Below are positions 18,401-27,417 of a DNA stretch of 64,000 nt, piece by piece (within the stretch, counting starts at the first letter, position 1; every line of letters starts with the position of its first letter). The notes under the pieces were generated by a model, which saw nothing but the letters and a program-made list of their open reading frames with translations, was not told the origin of the DNA and ran no database searches. The position numbers and the translations under genes were made by a program. The stretch is from Bacteroidota bacterium. GTDB lineage: Bacteria; Bacteroidota; Bacteroidia; Chitinophagales; BACL12. The DNA lies in assembly GCA_016706865.1 (NCBI GenBank), contig JADJIS010000003.1, positions 744,001 through 808,000 of the forward strand, read 5' to 3'.

Positions 18401-18737
18401 GGTTAAATCCGGTAAGACAAACTTTCGATGTAAGGATTGATTCAATAAATCCTTACACTATAACAATAAATGTTATACTAAAACGATATTTCCAATTGTA
18501 AATATAGGATAAGGGTAATTGTGAGAATTAGAATTATTTTACCTTCTGTATTGTAATCGTAACTATACCCCCTTAAAACATAAGGACGCCGCACCCCTGG
18601 GGCGCAGCGCCTTTTCTTACTTGAACGTCTCTGCGACAAGACAGAGGTAAAACGCCTATACAGTTAAATTATTGTGTTTTGTTTTATGAATGTGCATAAT
18701 TTTTTTATTTAATGTTATTGGATACCATTCTGTTTAG

Positions 18738-18745
18738 TAATTTTG
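18738..18745 (+). promoter_or_regulatory. Probable promoter of the B12 operon (-7 box)
   Basis: TAATTTTG fits TAnnTTTG, with a TTG at 18718-18720 acting as a possible -33 element (17-base gap, slightly short). Transcription would begin near 18751, just before the conserved riboswitch sequence. Confidence 0.4.
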
Positions 18746-18754
18746 TAATGCAAA

Positions 18755-18945
18755 TTAGGTTGATGTAACTGCTTTTTTAGTTCCATCCTAAGAGGGAATC
18801 CGGTGAGAATCCGGAACAGTCCCCACTGCTGTAAATCCGCAGCCTGTGCTTAAAACTTTTGATACTTCATTGCCACTGTCCGCCTCGGCTGATGGGAAGG
18901 CAAATCAAAAGGCGGAATAGTCAGAAGACCTGCCTGTAATTGCAC
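18755..18945 (+). ncRNA. Cobalamin riboswitch
   Basis: This leader contains the hallmarks of the adenosylcobalamin-type riboswitch in order: AAGAGGGAATCCGGTGAGAA, then CAGTCCCCACTGCTGTAA (the classic B12-box half), GCCACTG with GATGGGAAGGC, and AGTCAGAAGACCTGCCT at the end. It ends about 155 bases before the ATG of the BtuG-like gene and reads in the same direction as the four-gene transport operon. With B12 bound, expression of these genes is expected to fall. CTTTTGAT near 18856 pairs with ATCAAAAG near 18904 inside the aptamer. Confidence 0.95.
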
Positions 18946-18950
18946 GATCA

Positions 18951-18970
18951 AAACTTTTGGGGCAAAAGTG
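18951..18970 (+). promoter_or_regulatory. Expression-platform hairpin after the B12 riboswitch
   Basis: ACTTTTG (18953-18959) pairs with CAAAAGT (18963-18969) across a short G-rich loop just after the aptamer. The same ACTTTTG word occurs inside the aptamer near 18855, so CAAAAGT could instead pair there. No U-run follows, so control is more likely at translation or by Rho than by intrinsic termination. Confidence 0.45.
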
Positions 18971-19100
18971 AATGATGTGTTCAGATTAATATCTGTATTC
19001 ATTGTGTATGCTATTTTGTGTTAAGTCTCTTATGTTATTGATCCAATGGATAATAATGCTTTTATTAAAATATATTTTAATTACTTAAAAATCAACCAAT

Positions 19101-20384
19101 ATGAAAAAAATTACTTACGCTTTAATTATCAGTTTTATTACAACGTCGCTGGTGGCTCAATCTTATGTGGAGAGAGTTCTTATTCTTAATGAAGGTTACT
19201 TCGATTATTTTTCGGGAGAAATATTAACTCCGGTTTCTGTCGGTGCTTACGATCCTGAAACAAACATTTATACAATGCTTGATGAGATAGAAAATGCGCG
19301 TTTTGCTTCAGATATTATTTTGGATGAAAGCAGTTATTATATTGCTGCGGATAAATATCTGCTGCAATACGATCTTTTTACGGATGAACTGGTAAATACC
19401 ATTGAAATTCCCGGTATCAGAAAAATTGCCGTGGATGATAATTATATTGTTGTAACCCGCGGTGAATATTTGATGTCTTTTGATTCCTACATTCAAGTAT
19501 ATAATAAATCTACCTTGGCCCTTGAATTTGAAATTTCCAATGCAGAACTTAATTATACTACAGAAGGTGTTGCTATTAAAGATGGTATCGCATATATTGC
19601 AGTAAATAACGGATTTAATTTCGGATTGGAAGTTGGTATGATAGCGGAAATTGACCTTGCAGGCGAGACGCTTAACAATCTTGTAGATCTTGGTGCAAAT
19701 GGCATTAATCCAGATAATTTAATGTTGGATGGTGCTAATATTTACACCCTGAACAATAAAGATTTTACAGGTAGTTCAGTATCTGCTTATAAAATTATTT
19801 CGGGGGATATTGTAACAACTGATCTTGAAAATATTTCCTCCGGATGCGGAACTTCAGCATTTGTTGATGGCAGTATTTATTATCAGGAAATGTTTGGTAC
19901 CACACTTAGTAAATTTGATCCTGTTTCGGGTGCTATCATTAGCGAGAATGAATATGGTGTTAGTTTTTACGCTTTGGAATTTGATGATATTAATGATCTT
20001 ACCTACAGCTCAGAGACAGATTATTTCAGTTATGGTAAAGTAAATATTTTTGACGGAGATGGTATATTAGTAAACTCCTTCGATGTAAGTGTTTCACCGG
20101 GAAACTTTGCTTTTGATGTGCGCACTTCTACGGGAATAAATAATGTTGAGGAAATTAATATATCCCTTTACCCAAATCCAACTGCTGATAAGGTTATGAT
20201 CAACGCTGCAACTCCAATTAAATTTGTAATTATCACCGACATGACAGGAAAAAAATTAATGGAATATAATGACGTAAATTCCGCAAACTTTACAGCAGAA
20301 ATTAAAGATCTGACTTTCGGAAGTTATTTAATTTCTATAACCACTGATACAAATACACAAACACAGATCATTTCAAAAATATAA
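19101..20384 (+). CDS. T9SS-exported BtuG-like beta-propeller (B12 capture)
   Basis: A 427-residue secreted protein with signal peptide KKITYALIISFITTSLVAQ. It continues with VERVLILNEGYF, which resembles the start of the YncE/DUF5074-type seven-bladed propellers that include BtuG, the surface protein that binds B12 with very high affinity in Bacteroides. Blade-like repeats run to ~340 (IRKIAVDDNYIVVTRGEY, GVAIKDGIAYIAVNNG, DNLMLDGANIYTLNN). Unlike known BtuG lipoproteins it ends in a type A T9SS sorting domain (SLYPNPTADKV, FGSYLISI). It is the first gene after the cobalamin riboswitch, followed by the BtuFCD-like genes. Cobalamin binding is inferred from context and weak resemblance. Confidence 0.75.
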   Translation: MKKITYALIISFITTSLVAQSYVERVLILNEGYFDYFSGEILTPVSVGAYDPETNIYTMLDEIENARFASDIILDESSYYIAADKYLLQYDLFTDELVNTIEIPGIRKIAVDDNYIVVTRGEYLMSFDSYIQVYNKSTLALEFEISNAELNYTTEGVAIKDGIAYIAVNNGFNFGLEVGMIAEIDLAGETLNNLVDLGANGINPDNLMLDGANIYTLNNKDFTGSSVSAYKIISGDIVTTDLENISSGCGTSAFVDGSIYYQEMFGTTLSKFDPVSGAIISENEYGVSFYALEFDDINDLTYSSETDYFSYGKVNIFDGDGILVNSFDVSVSPGNFAFDVRTSTGINNVEEINISLYPNPTADKVMINAATPIKFVIITDMTGKKLMEYNDVNSANFTAEIKDLTFGSYLISITTDTNTQTQIISKI

Positions 20385-20452
20385 GTTTCCGGTCCGGTAT
20401 TAGAGTATCACCATACTTTAATTCCGGATCTTTTAATATTCAACCTTGTTAA

Positions 20453-21595
20453 ATGTTTAATTCCACTTCATATACTTTCACTCTGATATTGATGTTATTC
20501 TTTATATCCTGTAAGGATGTTAAAAGAGAGCAAAATTCAGACGAAACTGGCGTACGGGTAGATATACATTATGCAAAAGGTTTTACAATAACTGAACATA
20601 CTGATCATTATCTGGTATCTGTTGTAGATCCTCTGGACTCTGCAAGAATTATTCAGCAATATTATTTATATAGAAATGATGAGCCCGCGGTAAAATCAGA
20701 AGGTATAGAATATATTCACATCCCAATTAATGATCTAGCAAGTTTATCTACAACTCATTTGCCATTTTTGGAAGCATTACATGTGGAAGATAAATTGATC
20801 GCTTTTAGTGGAGTAAAATATATATATTCTGAAAAGATAAATCAACTTGTATTGGATGATCATATTCAGGATATCGGAACTGAAGGTGGAATAAATGTGG
20901 AAGAGCTTGTGTTATTGCAACCTGATATCATTATGGCATATAACAGCGGCAATCCCACATATGATCAATTTGATAAAATGAGATCATTAAAACTTAAACC
21001 GGTTTTAAATAATGAATATCTGGAATTAACACCTCTCGGACAAGCAGAATGGATCAAATTTGTCGCAACCTTTTTTGATAAATTACCCGAAGCAAAAAAT
21101 TTATTTACTGTAGTTGAAACAGAATATTTGGCTATAAAAAAATTGACCGATACCATCCAAAATAAACCAACGGTATTTACCGGAACCGCATTTAAAGGTG
21201 AGTGGACCGTGCCGGGTGGAAAAAGTTTTGCTGCGACATTTTTAAAGGATGCAGGTGCTGATTATATCTGGAATACAGATGATAAAACCGGGAATTTTCC
21301 TGTTTCTTTTGAGGATGTGATTAATAAAGCTAAGGATGCTGACGTATGGCTGCATCCGGGTGCTTCAGAAACTTTGCAGGATATGGTGAATATGGATATC
21401 CGATTCAATTATTTTAATGCTTACCGCAAAGAAGAAGTATATAATAATAATAACAGGGTAAATAGTTATGGTGGAAACGATTATTGGGAAAGTGCCGTTT
21501 TTGCACCGCAGGTTGTGTTGCAGGATCTGGTGAAAATATTTCATCCTGAATTAATGGCGGATCATTCCTTTGTATACTATAAACATCTGGAGTGA
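20453..21595 (+). CDS. btuF: B12 (BtuF-like) ABC transporter binding lipoprotein
   Basis: A 380-residue periplasmic binding protein of the siderophore/B12 class. It has a lipobox with Cys20 (LMLFFISC), so it should be anchored in a membrane on the periplasmic side. The PBP-II-like fold shows in VEELVLLQPDIIMAYNS, VFTGTAFKGEWTVPGGKSFA and DADVWLHPGASE. Members bind cobalamin, haem or ferric siderophores; the riboswitch upstream argues for cobalamin. Its stop overlaps the GTG start of the permease (GTGA), so the two are translationally coupled. Confidence 0.85.
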   Translation: MFNSTSYTFTLILMLFFISCKDVKREQNSDETGVRVDIHYAKGFTITEHTDHYLVSVVDPLDSARIIQQYYLYRNDEPAVKSEGIEYIHIPINDLASLSTTHLPFLEALHVEDKLIAFSGVKYIYSEKINQLVLDDHIQDIGTEGGINVEELVLLQPDIIMAYNSGNPTYDQFDKMRSLKLKPVLNNEYLELTPLGQAEWIKFVATFFDKLPEAKNLFTVVETEYLAIKKLTDTIQNKPTVFTGTAFKGEWTVPGGKSFAATFLKDAGADYIWNTDDKTGNFPVSFEDVINKAKDADVWLHPGASETLQDMVNMDIRFNYFNAYRKEEVYNNNNRVNSYGGNDYWESAVFAPQVVLQDLVKIFHPELMADHSFVYYKHLE

Positions 21596-22617
21596 AAAAA
21601 CAATCTACCATATTATTATTTATTTCACTTTTTATTATCGCCGTAATTATTTTTTTGTGGGATATTATTACTGGTCCCGTTCATATTCCGTTGTCGGAAA
21701 TTTTGGGTATTTTATTTAATAATAACGATCGTGATTCCGCTTCTTCCGTTATTTTATTACAATCCCGATTGCCAAAAGCAATTACTGCAGTACTTGCAGG
21801 TGCAGCTTTGCCTATTGCAGGATTAATGATGCAAACCTATTTCAGAAATCCAGTCGCAGGTCCTGATATACTGGGTGTTTCCGCAGGAGCGAGTTTGTTT
21901 GTGGCAATTGTGATGTTATCTGCAGGAACAATATTTTCAGTCGCTGCTTATAACAGTTATACTATCATTATTGCGGCCATTCTCGGATCCGCAATTATGT
22001 TATTGATAATACTTGCAGTTGCATATAAAATAAAAGACAGCATTACTCTGCTCATCTTCGGATTAATGTTTGGAATGGCAATAAGTGCCGTGGTTGGAAT
22101 TTTGCAATATTACAGCGAAAAAGGAGCTTTAAAATTATTCATACTCTGGACATTCGGAAGTTTGGGTGGCGTTACCTGGTCGCAATTGTATTTGTTGACA
22201 CCCTTTGTAATAATTGGTGTGATAACATCTTTGTTTTTCGCTAAAAAATTAAATCTATTGTTGCTGGGAGAAAATTATGCGAAAAGCCTTGGATTAAATC
22301 TTCAACAAATTAAATATGTAATTATCTTTTTGACAGCGCTCTTAACAGGAAGTATCACAGCTTTTTGCGGACCTATTGCTTTTGTTGGAATTGCAGTTCC
22401 CCATCTCGCGAGAATGTTGTTCCGGACAAATGATCATTATATTTTAATTCCGGCATCTGTTTTATGCGGGATCATTATTTTGCTGATATGCGATATGCTG
22501 ACACTTGTAAGTGGTGATTCGGGAATATTGCCATTAAACTCTATCACCGCCTTTATGGGTGCACCCTTTATTATTTATATTCTTTGGAAAAATCAACATA
22601 TGAAACGATTATTTTGA
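21592..22617 (+). CDS. btuC: B12 (BtuC-like) ABC transporter permease
   Basis: A 341-residue inner-membrane permease of the FecCD/BtuC family with about ten transmembrane helices. Conserved blocks include SRLPKAITAVLAGAALPIAG, RNPVAGPDILGVSAGA, GAITAFCGPIAFVGI-like residues (SITAFCGPIAFVGIAVPH LAR) and the C-terminal GAPFIIYIL. It starts with GTG inside the stop of the binding-protein gene and ends inside the start of the ATPase gene, giving a tight operon. It would move cobalamin from the periplasmic binding protein into the cytoplasm. Confidence 0.9.
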   Translation: MKKQSTILLFISLFIIAVIIFLWDIITGPVHIPLSEILGILFNNNDRDSASSVILLQSRLPKAITAVLAGAALPIAGLMMQTYFRNPVAGPDILGVSAGASLFVAIVMLSAGTIFSVAAYNSYTIIIAAILGSAIMLLIILAVAYKIKDSITLLIFGLMFGMAISAVVGILQYYSEKGALKLFILWTFGSLGGVTWSQLYLLTPFVIIGVITSLFFAKKLNLLLLGENYAKSLGLNLQQIKYVIIFLTALLTGSITAFCGPIAFVGIAVPHLARMLFRTNDHYILIPASVLCGIIILLICDMLTLVSGDSGILPLNSITAFMGAPFIIYILWKNQHMKRLF

Positions 22618-23405
22618 CAGAGACAGAATACAAAAATATTATACAATTAAAAGATGTTTCCATTGGATATGGAAAAAATATATTGTTGCGGGATATTAAT
22701 TTCGGAATACCTGAAAATAATATTGTTGCCTTGCTCGGATTGAACGGAACAGGAAAATCCTCATTATTGCGCAGCATTGCCGGATTACAGAAAATAATTT
22801 CAGGTTCAGTTTTATTGAATGAAAAATCAATTCAACATTATTCAGCAGAAGCACTCGCAAAACAACTAGGCATCGTTTTATCAGGTAGGGGAGAATTATT
22901 GCAATCGCTAACCGTACGCGAAGTTTTATATATGGCAAGAGCGCCTTATACCGGATTTATGCATGTGCTTCAACAGGAGGATAAAAGGATAATAGATGAT
23001 GTTATTACAGAGTTTAACTTAGAAGGATTTGTAAACCGACCTATTTATCAACTCAGCGACGGGGAAATGCAAAAGGTTATGATAGCCAGAGTGTTGATTC
23101 AGGAAACACCGGTAATAATATTAGATGAACCTACTTCCCATCTTGATATAATGAATAAAGTGGAAATATTTTCGCGAATTAAAAAATTAAGAACTCAAAA
23201 CAAAACAATTTTATTTGCTTCCCATGAATTAGATCTGGCTCTTCAAATTGCTGACTATTGTATCCTTTTAAATCATAAAGGGGAATATATTTTCGGAGAG
23301 ACACAATCGCTAATTGACAATAAACAATTTGAGTATTTTTTTAATGCTCCTAACTTCAAATTCGATGCAGTAAATCGCAAATTTGAAACGAATCTTCGTT
23401 ATTAA
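22614..23405 (+). CDS. btuD: B12 (BtuD-like) ABC transporter ATPase
   Basis: A 263-residue ATPase with Walker A GLNGTGKS (residues 42-49), signature LSDGEMQKVMIARVL, Walker B VIILDEPTSHLD and the H-loop FASHELD. It is the energy subunit for the adjacent permease. The start chosen is the TTG at 22614, which overlaps the permease stop as TTGA, in the same style as the previous gene pair; a TTG at 22584 would add ten residues. The signature has Asp rather than Gly as its third residue (LSDGE), a variation common in BtuD/FepC proteins. Confidence 0.9.
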   Translation: MTETEYKNIIQLKDVSIGYGKNILLRDINFGIPENNIVALLGLNGTGKSSLLRSIAGLQKIISGSVLLNEKSIQHYSAEALAKQLGIVLSGRGELLQSLTVREVLYMARAPYTGFMHVLQQEDKRIIDDVITEFNLEGFVNRPIYQLSDGEMQKVMIARVLIQETPVIILDEPTSHLDIMNKVEIFSRIKKLRTQNKTILFASHELDLALQIADYCILLNHKGEYIFGETQSLIDNKQFEYFFNAPNFKFDAVNRKFETNLRY

Positions 23406-23406
23406 A

Positions 23407-24018
23407 TCAAATATCTTTTTTAGCTCCGTTAACCTTTTTAACATGATAAACTGCCTGTTTGATCACAAAGATAACTTTCCGATAATGCACTGTAACTACT
23501 TCAAGATCATGTTTTGCAAATGTTGCACGCCATTGAGCATCATTTTTATTGGTGTGAGGGCAGGGGGAATAAAATAAATTGGCTACACGATCTAAAAAAT
23601 AGGTGAGATATTGTTGCATTTTATTGTCATAAATATCCTCCATGATCACTAATTCTTCACATACTCTTACGGCTTCCTTTAAAAATTCTTCAGGATCTTC
23701 TATATGATGTAAAACTGTTAATATTATTCCTGTATGAAAACTGTTATCACCAAAAGGAATATTTTTTCCATCGTAAACAATTGGTTTTACAGAAGGATGA
23801 TAATTACCTTCATGAATATCGAGCGGAACTATATTAAAGCCTTTTTCTTTCAGCAGATGCGCTGCCAATCCATTTCCGGATCCAATATCCAAAATGGGTG
23901 AATTTTTGGGCAAAATACTTACAAGAGGTCTTATTTTTTTAGATACAAAGGGTCTTCCAACACTATTAAAATAGAGTTTTCTGAAAAGAGGGACCTTATG
24001 AATGATGTATAATACCAA
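23407..24018 (-). CDS. Class I SAM-dependent methyltransferase
   Basis: A 203-residue Rossmann-fold methyltransferase with motif I PILDIGSGNGLAAHLL (residues ~41-56), an acidic residue ending the next strand (VPLDIHEG), NIPFGDNSFHTG and the motif IV-like VLHHIEDPEEFLKEAVRV. The substrate is unknown. No ATG is available near the N-terminus; TTG at 24018 is used here, but the open frame continues upstream through a hydrophobic stretch (LFTLAAL) and the true start could be a few codons earlier. A TAACTTTG box at 24041-24048 may be its promoter. It is convergent with the ABC transporter genes, with one base between the stops. Confidence 0.82.
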   Translation of the reverse strand: MVLYIIHKVPLFRKLYFNSVGRPFVSKKIRPLVSILPKNSPILDIGSGNGLAAHLLKEKGFNIVPLDIHEGNYHPSVKPIVYDGKNIPFGDNSFHTGIILTVLHHIEDPEEFLKEAVRVCEELVIMEDIYDNKMQQYLTYFLDRVANLFYSPCPHTNKNDAQWRATFAKHDLEVVTVHYRKVIFVIKQAVYHVKKVNGAKKDI

Positions 24019-24045
24019 TGCTGCAAGTGTAAAGAGGCAGCAAAG

Positions 24046-24597
24046 TTATCTTTTTTTGAAAATTAAAGAAGCAGAGTTTATACAGTAACGCAAACCTGTT
24101 GGTGTGGAAGGTGCGTCATCAAATACATGACCCAGGTGAGCTTCACAGCGTGCGCAATGAATTTCATCTCTAACATAACCGATATCGGTGTCGGTATCAG
24201 TGGCAATATTTTTAGCATTAATCGGCTGATAAAAACTCGGCCAACCGGTTCCAGAATCAAATTTATGTTTTGCATCAAATAAAGGCATTCCGCAACCCAC
24301 ACAGTAATAAATACCATCTTCATGATTGTCATGAAAAGGATTTTTAAAAGGTCTTTCCGTTCCCGCTTGCCTTGCAACGTAAAATTGTTGCTCCGTCATT
24401 ATTTTCTGCCATTCCGCATCTGTCTTGGTGATCTTCACTCCATCCCACATATAATCCGGTGATTCCAAGGTGATCATTATCTTTTGTTCAGTAGTATCAC
24501 TGTCAGACTTAGTTTCTAAAGAACTAGTTTTGCTCTGACCGCAACTGAAAATTGCCGGGATCAATGCAATGGTAAAAATCATTAAATGCTTTCTCAT
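24046..24597 (-). CDS. msrB: Peptide-methionine (R)-S-oxide reductase, lipoprotein
   Basis: Reduces methionine-R-sulfoxide in proteins. With the ATG at 24597 it has 183 residues. The lipobox AIFSC (Cys19) implies export and membrane anchoring. The MsrB domain fills ~50-183, with zinc cysteines Cys99, Cys102, Cys148 and Cys151 (YYCVGCGMPL, HCARCEAHLGHV), the FDSGTGWPSFYQP block and catalytic Cys172 in GLRYCINSASL. A second resolving Cys is not obvious outside the zinc site. It would repair oxidised envelope proteins. A longer frame from 24624 lacks a good start. Confidence 0.95.
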   Translation of the reverse strand: MRKHLMIFTIALIPAIFSCGQSKTSSLETKSDSDTTEQKIMITLESPDYMWDGVKITKTDAEWQKIMTEQQFYVARQAGTERPFKNPFHDNHEDGIYYCVGCGMPLFDAKHKFDSGTGWPSFYQPINAKNIATDTDTDIGYVRDEIHCARCEAHLGHVFDDAPSTPTGLRYCINSASLIFKKR

Positions 24598-24719
24598 GAT
24601 GTTATAGGTGGTTGATATTGACATATAAACGAGGTTTTTGTGAATATGGATTTTTAAACAATTGCTTTATGAAAATAGTTTCCATTACCAATCAGACTGC
24701 TGGTCGTATGGATTATAAT

Positions 24720-24795
24720 GTCACCCCTCTGGGGTTTTGTAGATTTAAAATTATAAATTTAACTATAATAATTTCACCCCTCTGGGGTTTAAATT
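24720..24795. repeat. Two copies of a CACCCCTCTGGGGTTT hairpin element
   Basis: CACCCCTCTGGGGTTT occurs at about 24722 and 24775, each an ACCCC/GGGGT stem with a three-base loop, separated by AT-rich sequence. The 455-base gap around it (24598-25052) otherwise holds a short AGGAAATAGG array (24940-24962) and four AATTGTCAATTGTAAATTG-like words (25008-25035). No gene is seen. Confidence 0.6.
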
Positions 24796-25052
24796 TAAGA
24801 ATACATAAAAGTTGATACCTTCAAGTTAAAGAGATTATTTAAAATGATTAATAGAGTTTAATGCGAAGGAAAATCTACCGGGTTGTCAATCCGATTAATG
24901 TTCTTTATTCTTTGTTCTTTATTCGATATTAAAAGAGAAATAGGAAATAGGAAGTAAGACCTATGAGACAAATCCCAAATGTTATCGTTAACCCGGCTGT
25001 TAAAATTGTCAATTGTAAATTGTCAATTGTCAATTTTTTCTGCGTTTATCGT

Positions 25053-26681
25053 TTAAACAAACTCTTCGACGGGATACATCCTCTCCTGCATTTCCTTCAC
25101 CTTTTCATCCACAATATATTCGTCGTAGGTCATAAGTTTATCTATTACTCCATTTGGTGTAATTTCGATAACTCTGTTTGCTACGGTTTGCATGAACTGA
25201 TGATCATGAGATGTGAATAATATAAATCCTTTAAAATCCTGTAACGCATTATTGAATGCGGTGATACTTTCCATATCGAGATGATTGGTAGGTTCATCCA
25301 GTATTAAAGTATTTCCGCCTAATAACATACTTCTTGAGATCATACAACGCACTTTTTCGCCACCGGAAAGTACTTTACAACTTTTTAAAGATTCTTCACC
25401 GCTGAATAACATACGGCCTAAAAATCCTCTTACAAATGATTCGTCCTTATCTTTAGAATATTGACGCAACCAATCAATTAAATTAATATCACCGGTAAAA
25501 AATTCTGCGTTATCGTTTGGTAAATAATTTGGGGTGATTGTAACGCCCCATTTGAATTCACCTATATCTGCTTTTTTCTCACCGGCTAATATTTCAAGGA
25601 AATTTGTTTTTGCAAGTGGGTCGCGACTCACAATTGCAATTTTATCTCCGCGCTCTGCAATGAAAGAAATATTTTTAAACAACAATTTTCCGTTAGCTGT
25701 TTTTGATAAATTGGTAACCTGTAAAACCTGATCACCAACCTCTCTTTCCGGCGTGAAAAATATACCCGGATATTTACGTGTGGAAGGTCTTAATTCTTCT
25801 ATATTTAATTTCTCCAAAGCCTTTTTACGGGATGTTGCCTGTTTTGCTTTAGATGCATTTGCACTGAATCGCGCAATAAAATCCTGTAATTCTTTGCGTT
25901 TGTCCTCAGTCTTTTTATTCTTCTGCGACATTAATTGCAACATTAATTGCGACGATTGATACCAGAAGGAATAATTACCAGTGAAAATGCTTATTTTACC
26001 ATAATCAATATCTGCAACGTGCGTACAAACAGCATCTAAAAAGTGTCTGTCGTGGGAAACTACAATAACGGTATTTTCATAATCGGCAAGAAAGTTTTCC
26101 AACCATTGAATGGTATCAATATCCAGATCATTGGTAGGCTCATCCATCAACAAAATATCAGGATTTCCAAAAAGTGCCTGTGCAATTAAAACACGCACCT
26201 TTTCTTTTCCGGAAAGATCCTTCATGTATTCGTAGTGTTTATCTTCCGTAACTCCGAGATTACTCAATAATTCTGCTGCATCACTTTCTGCGGTCCAGCC
26301 ATTCATTTCACCGAATTCTGCTTCAAGATCTCCAACACGCAAACCATCCGCCTCATTAAAATCAGGTTTTGCATATAATGCATCCTTTTCCTGAATAATG
26401 GCCCATAATTTTTTATGTCCCATCATAACGGTATGAATTACCGAATGCTGGTCAAATTCGCTGTGATTTTGTTTCAAAACCGCCATACGTTCACCGGGAG
26501 TAATATCCACGATGCCGGTAGTAGGTTCTATCTCCCCCGAAATAATTTTTAAAAAAGTGGATTTACCGGCGCCATTTGCACCTATAATTCCGTAACAATT
26601 GCCTTTGGTGAATTTGAGGTTTGCTTCTTCAAAAAGAATACGTTTACCATATCGAAGCGAAACATTATTAACTGTGATCAT
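25053..26681 (-). CDS. ABC-F family ATPase, YbiT-like
   Basis: A 542-residue cytoplasmic protein with two ATPase domains and no membrane segment, matching the YbiT branch of ABC-F proteins that act on ribosomes. Domain 1 has Walker A GANGAGKS, LSGKEKVRVLIAQALFGNPD and ILLMDEPTNDLDIDTIQWLE. A charged linker with KQATSRKKALEKL joins the domains. Domain 2 has SGGEKVRCMISRSMLL and LILDEPTNHLDMES, but its Walker A is degenerate (VSRDPLAKTNF). The protein ends in the short tail of this branch. Likely a translation factor rather than a transporter or a drug-resistance protein. Confidence 0.9.
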   Translation of the reverse strand: MITVNNVSLRYGKRILFEEANLKFTKGNCYGIIGANGAGKSTFLKIISGEIEPTTGIVDITPGERMAVLKQNHSEFDQHSVIHTVMMGHKKLWAIIQEKDALYAKPDFNEADGLRVGDLEAEFGEMNGWTAESDAAELLSNLGVTEDKHYEYMKDLSGKEKVRVLIAQALFGNPDILLMDEPTNDLDIDTIQWLENFLADYENTVIVVSHDRHFLDAVCTHVADIDYGKISIFTGNYSFWYQSSQLMLQLMSQKNKKTEDKRKELQDFIARFSANASKAKQATSRKKALEKLNIEELRPSTRKYPGIFFTPEREVGDQVLQVTNLSKTANGKLLFKNISFIAERGDKIAIVSRDPLAKTNFLEILAGEKKADIGEFKWGVTITPNYLPNDNAEFFTGDINLIDWLRQYSKDKDESFVRGFLGRMLFSGEESLKSCKVLSGGEKVRCMISRSMLLGGNTLILDEPTNHLDMESITAFNNALQDFKGFILFTSHDHQFMQTVANRVIEITPNGVIDKLMTYDEYIVDEKVKEMQERMYPVEEFV

Positions 26682-26703
26682 TAAAAGTCAGATTTTGCGG
26701 GTG

Positions 26704-26711
26704 CAAAGGTA
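26704..26711 (-). promoter_or_regulatory. -7 box of the ABC-F gene
   Basis: On the minus strand this is TACCTTTG, an exact and classic Bacteroidota -7 box, 22 bases before the ATG at 26681. No clear -33 element is seen. Confidence 0.45.
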
Positions 26712-26861
26712 CGGATAAAATAGGGAAAAATGGCGTTTTATAGGAATTTTGTGCCTTAAAATTTCAAAAATTTGTAATACCCCAATGTAAGAAAAATAGA
26801 AATAGAGCCAGTATAAAAATTTCTCTGTCTGTTCTGAAAGTTTCCCCCGCATTGGAGCTAT

Positions 26862-27040
26862 TGATATGCCGTCCCTACAGGACTAACGTGGTCTTGCTTT
26901 TCACTTGTTACCGATATCTCGTCCCTACAGGACTATGGATATTCTTCAAAGCCGTGGTTGGTGTTTCTCACCAACCACTGAAGGGCGAAGGAAAGCCTTC
27001 AGGATTAGGCCGTATGTCCCTAATACATACTTTAGATAGC
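26862..27040. repeat. Palindromic repeat block
   Basis: Two copies of CGTCCCTACAGGACTA (about 26870 and 26919), the second preceded by ACCGATAT, match the element near 18306 in the opposite orientation. They are followed by a perfect ten-base hairpin GTGGTTGGTG/CACCAACCAC (26954-26978). Then comes a 56-base segment (26980-27035), including GGGCGAAGGAAAGCC and GTATGTCCCTAATACATAC, that recurs at 28333-28387. No gene is seen between 26682 and 27117. Confidence 0.7.
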
Positions 27041-27117
27041 GGCAAGCTATAAAGAGAATCAAACTCTTTTGATTTTTTAATTGGCATTTGTATCTTTAAC
27101 AACAAAAAAATAAAACA

Positions 27118-27258
27118 ATGAAAAACCATTTTATGCTATTAACAGTGACTTGTACCATCTTATTTGTTAACTCCTGTAAAGAAGAACAAACACCCGATAA
27201 ATGTGAAACACTAGTCGGTGCTACTTTTAGTTCCAATACAAAAAGTGAAATGGGTTGA
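27118..27258 (+). pseudogene. Truncated lipoprotein gene
   Basis: A 46-codon frame begins with an excellent lipoprotein signal (MKNHFMLLTVTCTILFVNSC, Cys20) and an A-rich leader (AATAAAACAATG), then stops with TGA after SSNTKSEMG. The mature part would be only 27 residues and includes one more Cys. Good initiation signals on a very short product suggest the 5' remnant of a larger lipoprotein gene; the sequence after the stop to 27400 has no matching frame. A genuine small lipoprotein cannot be excluded. Confidence 0.5.
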
Positions 27259-27417
27259 TTTGTAAGGGTTTTGAGGAGGCGGAGTACAAATGGGGGACAT
27301 TAGAAAATAAAACTTGAGTTATTCAGTCAAAGCTGAAACATAACAATCTTAGAATCAAGACTTAAAACATTTAGTGTTAAAGTCCTTTCCAGCACCTAAA
27401 TTGTTTTAATTGCAAAT

